From an uncultured Treponema sp. (GTDB lineage Bacteria; Spirochaetota; Spirochaetia; Treponematales; Treponemataceae), in assembly GCA_934691925.1 (NCBI GenBank), contig CAKUTI010000005.1:17016-81015 (forward strand): 64,000 nucleotides of DNA, read 5' to 3'. The notes below the pieces were generated by a model that did no database searches, had not been told where the DNA came from, and saw nothing but the letters and a program-made list of their open reading frames with translations. A program made the translations under genes and the position numbers. Below, piece by piece: positions 60,980 to 64,000 of this stretch (position 1 is its first letter; every line of letters starts with the position of its first letter).

Positions 60980-63049
60980 ATGAAAAGTATTCGATTGGCT
61001 ATCACAACATTCATCGCCGTTATAATGATTGTAACAGGCGCCGCTCTGACTTACATCGCGCTGGGCTTCTCGGAAAAGGCTGTAACAGATGTCTCTATGA
61101 AGAATATGACAACGCTTGCAAAAAATGTCGCAAACTACGCAGACCAGAAGCTCATCACAGAATCCTCCAACCTATACACGCTCTCATATCAGCCGTATTT
61201 GATGGATCCGTCTGTTTCCATAAAGGACAAGGCTCTTTTCCTGAGCAAATTTGTCGCAGGCTCCGGGGAAGGCACACGGTATTTTGTAGTTTCAGACACA
61301 AACGGAAACGGCTACAATTCTGAAGGAACTCCGTGCAAAATCGACAAGAGAACATATTTTCAGCGCGCCGCAAGCGGATTCTCATGCATCGACGGGCCGC
61401 TCCTGAACTACACCCACAACCTGATGACAATATACATTTCCGTTCCGATTTATGACGCAAACAAGAAAATAATCGGCGTGCTTGCACTGAACAAGGACAC
61501 ATCGATGCTCAGCGAATTTGCAAACAAGCTCCGGATTGGAGAGGACGGCTCGGCGTTCATCATAAACATTGAAAGCGGAAAAATAATCCAGAACACAAAC
61601 ACAAGCGTTGACGCGACAGACAAGACTTTTGACCAGCTCGCGGCTGAAAATCCTGAATACGAGCCGATGGCGAAAATCGCACAGAAAATGAAAAACTACG
61701 AGGAGAACACTGTTTCCATAAATTTAAGAGGAAAAGATACCTTCGTAAGCTATACGCCTTTAAGCGGAGCTAGCTGGGCTATCGGAATCACAGTTCCGGC
61801 GGAAGAATTCTTAGGCACTGTCCATAATATGCGCACAATCCTGTTCATAATCTCAGGCGTTCTTGTAATCGCGGCGATTATAATCGGATTTCTCTACGCA
61901 AATTCCCTTTCAAAGCCAATCATCATCATTGAGAAAACGCTTATGGACGTTGCGGAAGGCGACCTCACGCTCTCGAACATAAATCAAGAGGAAGGCGAGA
62001 ACATAAGAAAACGCAAGGACGAGCTTGGAAGAATGGCCGGAGCCTTGATGAATATGCTCACTTCGCTCATAAAAACAGTGCAGAACGTGCGCGAGTCGGC
62101 TCTTCAAGTGCGAGCAGGCGGCGAGCAGCTTTCATCTTCAAGCCAGACAGTCTCGACAGGAGCAAGCGAGCAGGCAGCCTCAACAGAGGAAATGAGCGCG
62201 ACAATGGAGCAGATGACAAGCAATATCCGCCAGACAGCTGACAACGCGGCAAAGACCTGCGAGATTGCAAACGAGGCTAGCGCAAAAGGAGAAGCCGGCG
62301 GACTTGCGGTTGAGGAAGCGGTAAAGGCTGTCGAGACAATCGCGGAGAAAATCTCTGTAATCGAGGAAATCGCAGGCCAGACAAATATGCTCGCCCTCAA
62401 CGCGGCAATCGAGGCGGCGCGCGCAGGCGAAGCCGGAAAAGGCTTTGCAGTTGTTGCTTCCGAAGTCAGAAAGCTTGCCGAAAGAACACAGAAAGCGGCG
62501 GGCGAAATCAGCGACATCTCAACAAGGACTCTTGACACTGCGGAAAACGCGGGAAATCTCATCAAAGATGTCGTTCCGAACATAGAGCACACTTCACAGC
62601 TTATCTCCGAGATTGCGACAGCAAGCCGCGAGCAGGACAACGGAGCGCAGCAGGTTTCAACGGCGATTATCCAGATGGACAGCGTTGTTCAGCAGAACGC
62701 GAGCGCGGCAGAAGAAATGGCGGCAATGGCGGAAGAACTGAGCGCGGAAGCGCAGAAGCTCGTCGAGACAATCTCGTTCTTCAGGATTTCAGATGAAGTG
62801 ACATCTGCAATAAACACGCAGAAAATAGAAACTGAAAAAGCCCAGACGGGAAAATCAGAAAAAAAATCTGATGAAAAAGCATTTTCCATAAGCCAAGAAA
62901 AAACTTTTGAAAGCGCGGCGAAGCCTTCAAAAGTCGAGCCGAAAAAAATCAGAAAAGTTTCCGAAACGGCGGAAAAGCCCGTAAGCGGCACAATCGTCAG
63001 AAAAACGACTGCGGACTTAATAAGCGATGCGGATTTTGAGGAATTCTAA
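60980..63049 (+). CDS. Methyl-accepting chemotaxis protein, membrane receptor
   Basis: About 689 aa. TM1 (about 5-28, [24 protein letters not shown]), a periplasmic dCache-like sensor (about 30-285), TM2 (about 290-312, [21 protein letters not shown]), HAMP, then the signalling hairpin with tip [45 protein letters not shown] (about 455-500). A flexible Lys/Glu tail ends in DFEEF, matching the x-F-x-x-F type of CheR-docking pentapeptide. The ATG at 60980 follows GGGGG. The stop shares one A with the cheW start (TAATG). Ligand unknown. Confidence 0.94.
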   Translation: MKSIRLAITTFIAVIMIVTGAALTYIALGFSEKAVTDVSMKNMTTLAKNVANYADQKLITESSNLYTLSYQPYLMDPSVSIKDKALFLSKFVAGSGEGTRYFVVSDTNGNGYNSEGTPCKIDKRTYFQRAASGFSCIDGPLLNYTHNLMTIYISVPIYDANKKIIGVLALNKDTSMLSEFANKLRIGEDGSAFIINIESGKIIQNTNTSVDATDKTFDQLAAENPEYEPMAKIAQKMKNYEENTVSINLRGKDTFVSYTPLSGASWAIGITVPAEEFLGTVHNMRTILFIISGVLVIAAIIIGFLYANSLSKPIIIIEKTLMDVAEGDLTLSNINQEEGENIRKRKDELGRMAGALMNMLTSLIKTVQNVRESALQVRAGGEQLSSSSQTVSTGASEQAASTEEMSATMEQMTSNIRQTADNAAKTCEIANEASAKGEAGGLAVEEAVKAVETIAEKISVIEEIAGQTNMLALNAAIEAARAGEAGKGFAVVASEVRKLAERTQKAAGEISDISTRTLDTAENAGNLIKDVVPNIEHTSQLISEIATASREQDNGAQQVSTAIIQMDSVVQQNASAAEEMAAMAEELSAEAQKLVETISFFRISDEVTSAINTQKIETEKAQTGKSEKKSDEKAFSISQEKTFESAAKPSKVEPKKIRKVSETAEKPVSGTIVRKTTADLISDADFEEF

Positions 63050-63525
63050 TGATTACAAACTACCTGACATTCGTTGTGGAAAACACAGCCTACGCGATTG
63101 ATGTGGTGGCAGTTCTTGAAGTCCTGAATTTCACAGAGCCGACCGCCGTTCCATGCTCGCTTCCGTATATCGAAGGGCTTATTTTCTCGCGCGAGTCCGG
63201 AATCACAGTCCTGAATTTCCGGAAGCGGTTCAATATGAGCGAAAAAGAAATCGACAGCAAGACAAAAGTCATTGTAGTCGAAATGAATTTCACGGACGAG
63301 GAGAACAATCCTAAAAAACGGCTTTACGGTATCGTTGCAGACTCGGTTCAGGATGTAATCCAGATATACGACGACGCGGAAGAGATTAAGGACGCAAAAA
63401 ATGAAATTCCAGACGAATTTATCCTGAAAGTCCTGAAATATCAGGACAAGCCGCTTTTCATAATCGACGAGAAAAAGCTATTCGAGGAAGCACGCAGCGT
63501 CAAAATACCAAAACAAAATCCTTGA
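63049..63525 (+). CDS. cheW: CheW-like coupling protein (second copy)
   Basis: 158 aa. NYLTFVVENTAYAIDVVAVLEVLNFTEPTAVPCSLPYIEGLIFSRESGITVLNFRKRF is a CheW opening, though the usual NLRG after the first barrel reads IFSRESG here. YGIVADSVQDVIQIYDD is the second part. It is more divergent than the CheW at 55200. It is coupled to the MCP by a TAATG overlap, so it probably serves this receptor. Confidence 0.88.
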   Translation: MITNYLTFVVENTAYAIDVVAVLEVLNFTEPTAVPCSLPYIEGLIFSRESGITVLNFRKRFNMSEKEIDSKTKVIVVEMNFTDEENNPKKRLYGIVADSVQDVIQIYDDAEEIKDAKNEIPDEFILKVLKYQDKPLFIIDEKKLFEEARSVKIPKQNP

Positions 63526-63550
63526 CCTAAAAAGATTAGTTTTATATCTT
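63522..63550 (+). promoter_or_regulatory. Promoter for the short-chain dehydrogenase
   Basis: TTGACC (63522-63527), a 17-bp spacer and TATCTT (63545-63550). The -35 contains the TGA stop of cheW. Confidence 0.65.
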
Positions 63551-63585
63551 TAAAACATACTTATTTTATGGAGGAAAATTTCCAA

Positions 63586-64000
63586 ATGGCAAAAGCATTT
63601 GAAATGAAAGACTTTGACCTTTCCGGCAAAGTAGCTTGGGTTACCGGCGCATCTTACGGTATCGGATTCGCAATCGCCAAGGCTTTCCACGCAGCCGGAG
63701 CAAAAATTGTTTTCAACGACCGCGGTCAGGAACAGCTTGATAAAGGCTACGCGAACTACAAAGAGAACGGAATCAACGACGTACACGGATATATCTGCGA
63801 TGTTACAAAAGAAGATCAGGTAATCGAGACTGTAAAGAAAATCGAGAAAGATGTTGGAGTTGTGGACATTCTTGTAAACAACGCTGGAATCATCAAGAGA
63901 ATCCCGATGACAGAAATGTCTGCAGAGGACTTCCGCGCTGTAATCGATGTAGACCTTAACGCTCCATTCATCGTTTCAAAAGCAGTAATTCCTGGAATGA
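63586..64000 (+). CDS. Short-chain dehydrogenase, gluconate 5-dehydrogenase / KduD-like (3' end outside window)
   Basis: 138 residues visible. The Rossmann motif GKVAWVTGASYGIGFAIAKAFHAAGAKIVFND (TGxxxGIG), the CDVT segment, and ILVNNAGIIKRIPMTEMSAEDFRAVIDVDLNAPFIVSKAVIPGM belong to the classical SDR family. The IIKR.PMTEMSAEDF stretch is of the gluconate 5-dehydrogenase / 2-keto-3-deoxygluconate (KduD) type. The active-site Ser-Tyr-Lys lies beyond the window. GGAGG at 63570-63574 is spaced for the ATG at 63586; another in-frame ATG (63568) overlaps that site. A role in uronate breakdown fits the pectin genes. Confidence 0.85.
   Translation, partial: MAKAFEMKDFDLSGKVAWVTGASYGIGFAIAKAFHAAGAKIVFNDRGQEQLDKGYANYKENGINDVHGYICDVTKEDQVIETVKKIEKDVGVVDILVNNAGIIKRIPMTEMSAEDFRAVIDVDLNAPFIVSKAVIPGM

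Overview
The window reads as chromosome of a spirochaete of the genus Treponema, most likely a gut or rumen plant-polymer degrader; I cannot fix the species. The basis is the gene content: an archaeal/eukaryotic-type PheRS alpha subunit, a bactofilin/M23/YaaR/RicT cluster, a rhomboid/GGDEF block, a long RarA, FolE2 instead of FolE, a large chemotaxis locus, and a secreted pectate lyase beside a pectinesterase. Coding density is high. No rRNA, tRNA, IS element, prophage or CRISPR array was recognised.

Layout. 1-8 kb: adenylate kinase (cut by the window edge), RarA, a lipoprotein/outer-membrane pair, then the folate genes folD and folE2. 7-13.7 kb (minus strand): a cell-wall block (M15 peptidase, murD, ddl, murE) plus the PLP-homeostasis gene yggS. 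13.8-17.3 kb: a HExxH protein, a Ser/Asn-rich exported protein, rsmG and a cytidylate-kinase-like protein. 17.3-20 kb: pectate lyase and pectinesterase, followed by an unusual 41-bp tandem palindrome array. 20-31.4 kb: an NFACT/RqcH protein with a structured leader, metF, a TRAP solute-binding protein, metH, a gene of unknown function, miaB and thiN. 31.4-39.5 kb: a large unknown protein, a GAF-GGDEF protein, rhomboid protease, two exported unknowns, pheS, dus and tatD. 39.7-43.4 kb: M23 peptidase, bactofilin, YaaR, RicT and a methyltransferase.

43.5-50.9 kb (minus strand) is one RND efflux operon: a regulator made of two fused TetR units, TolC, the adaptor, the RND pump and a PG0541-like protein. 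A promoter with two near-identical TetR-type operators precedes it, and a terminator follows it. 51-63.5 kb holds a TPR lipoprotein, a MinD-like ATPase and the chemotaxis locus: a soluble MCP-like protein, cheD, a divergent cheW, a STAS protein, cheA, cheR, cheB, cheY, a membrane MCP and a second cheW. The window ends inside a sugar-acid short-chain dehydrogenase with its own promoter.

The pectate lyase, pectinesterase, carboxylate-type TRAP binding protein and terminal dehydrogenase are consistent with growth on pectin and uronates, although they are not one operon. The most interesting non-coding signals are (1) three copies of a structured element that always starts within 35 nt of a stop codon and always lies in the same orientation relative to transcription, with pairing ends GYGTT/AACRC; (2) the 41-bp array, in which palindrome arms are kept while the 3-nt centre varies; and (3) the twin operators of the double-TetR regulator. 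The most interesting proteins are the soluble MCP-like protein with a CheZ-like DxxxQ motif, the CheA with an extra domain resembling the GspE N-terminus, and the long RarA tail.
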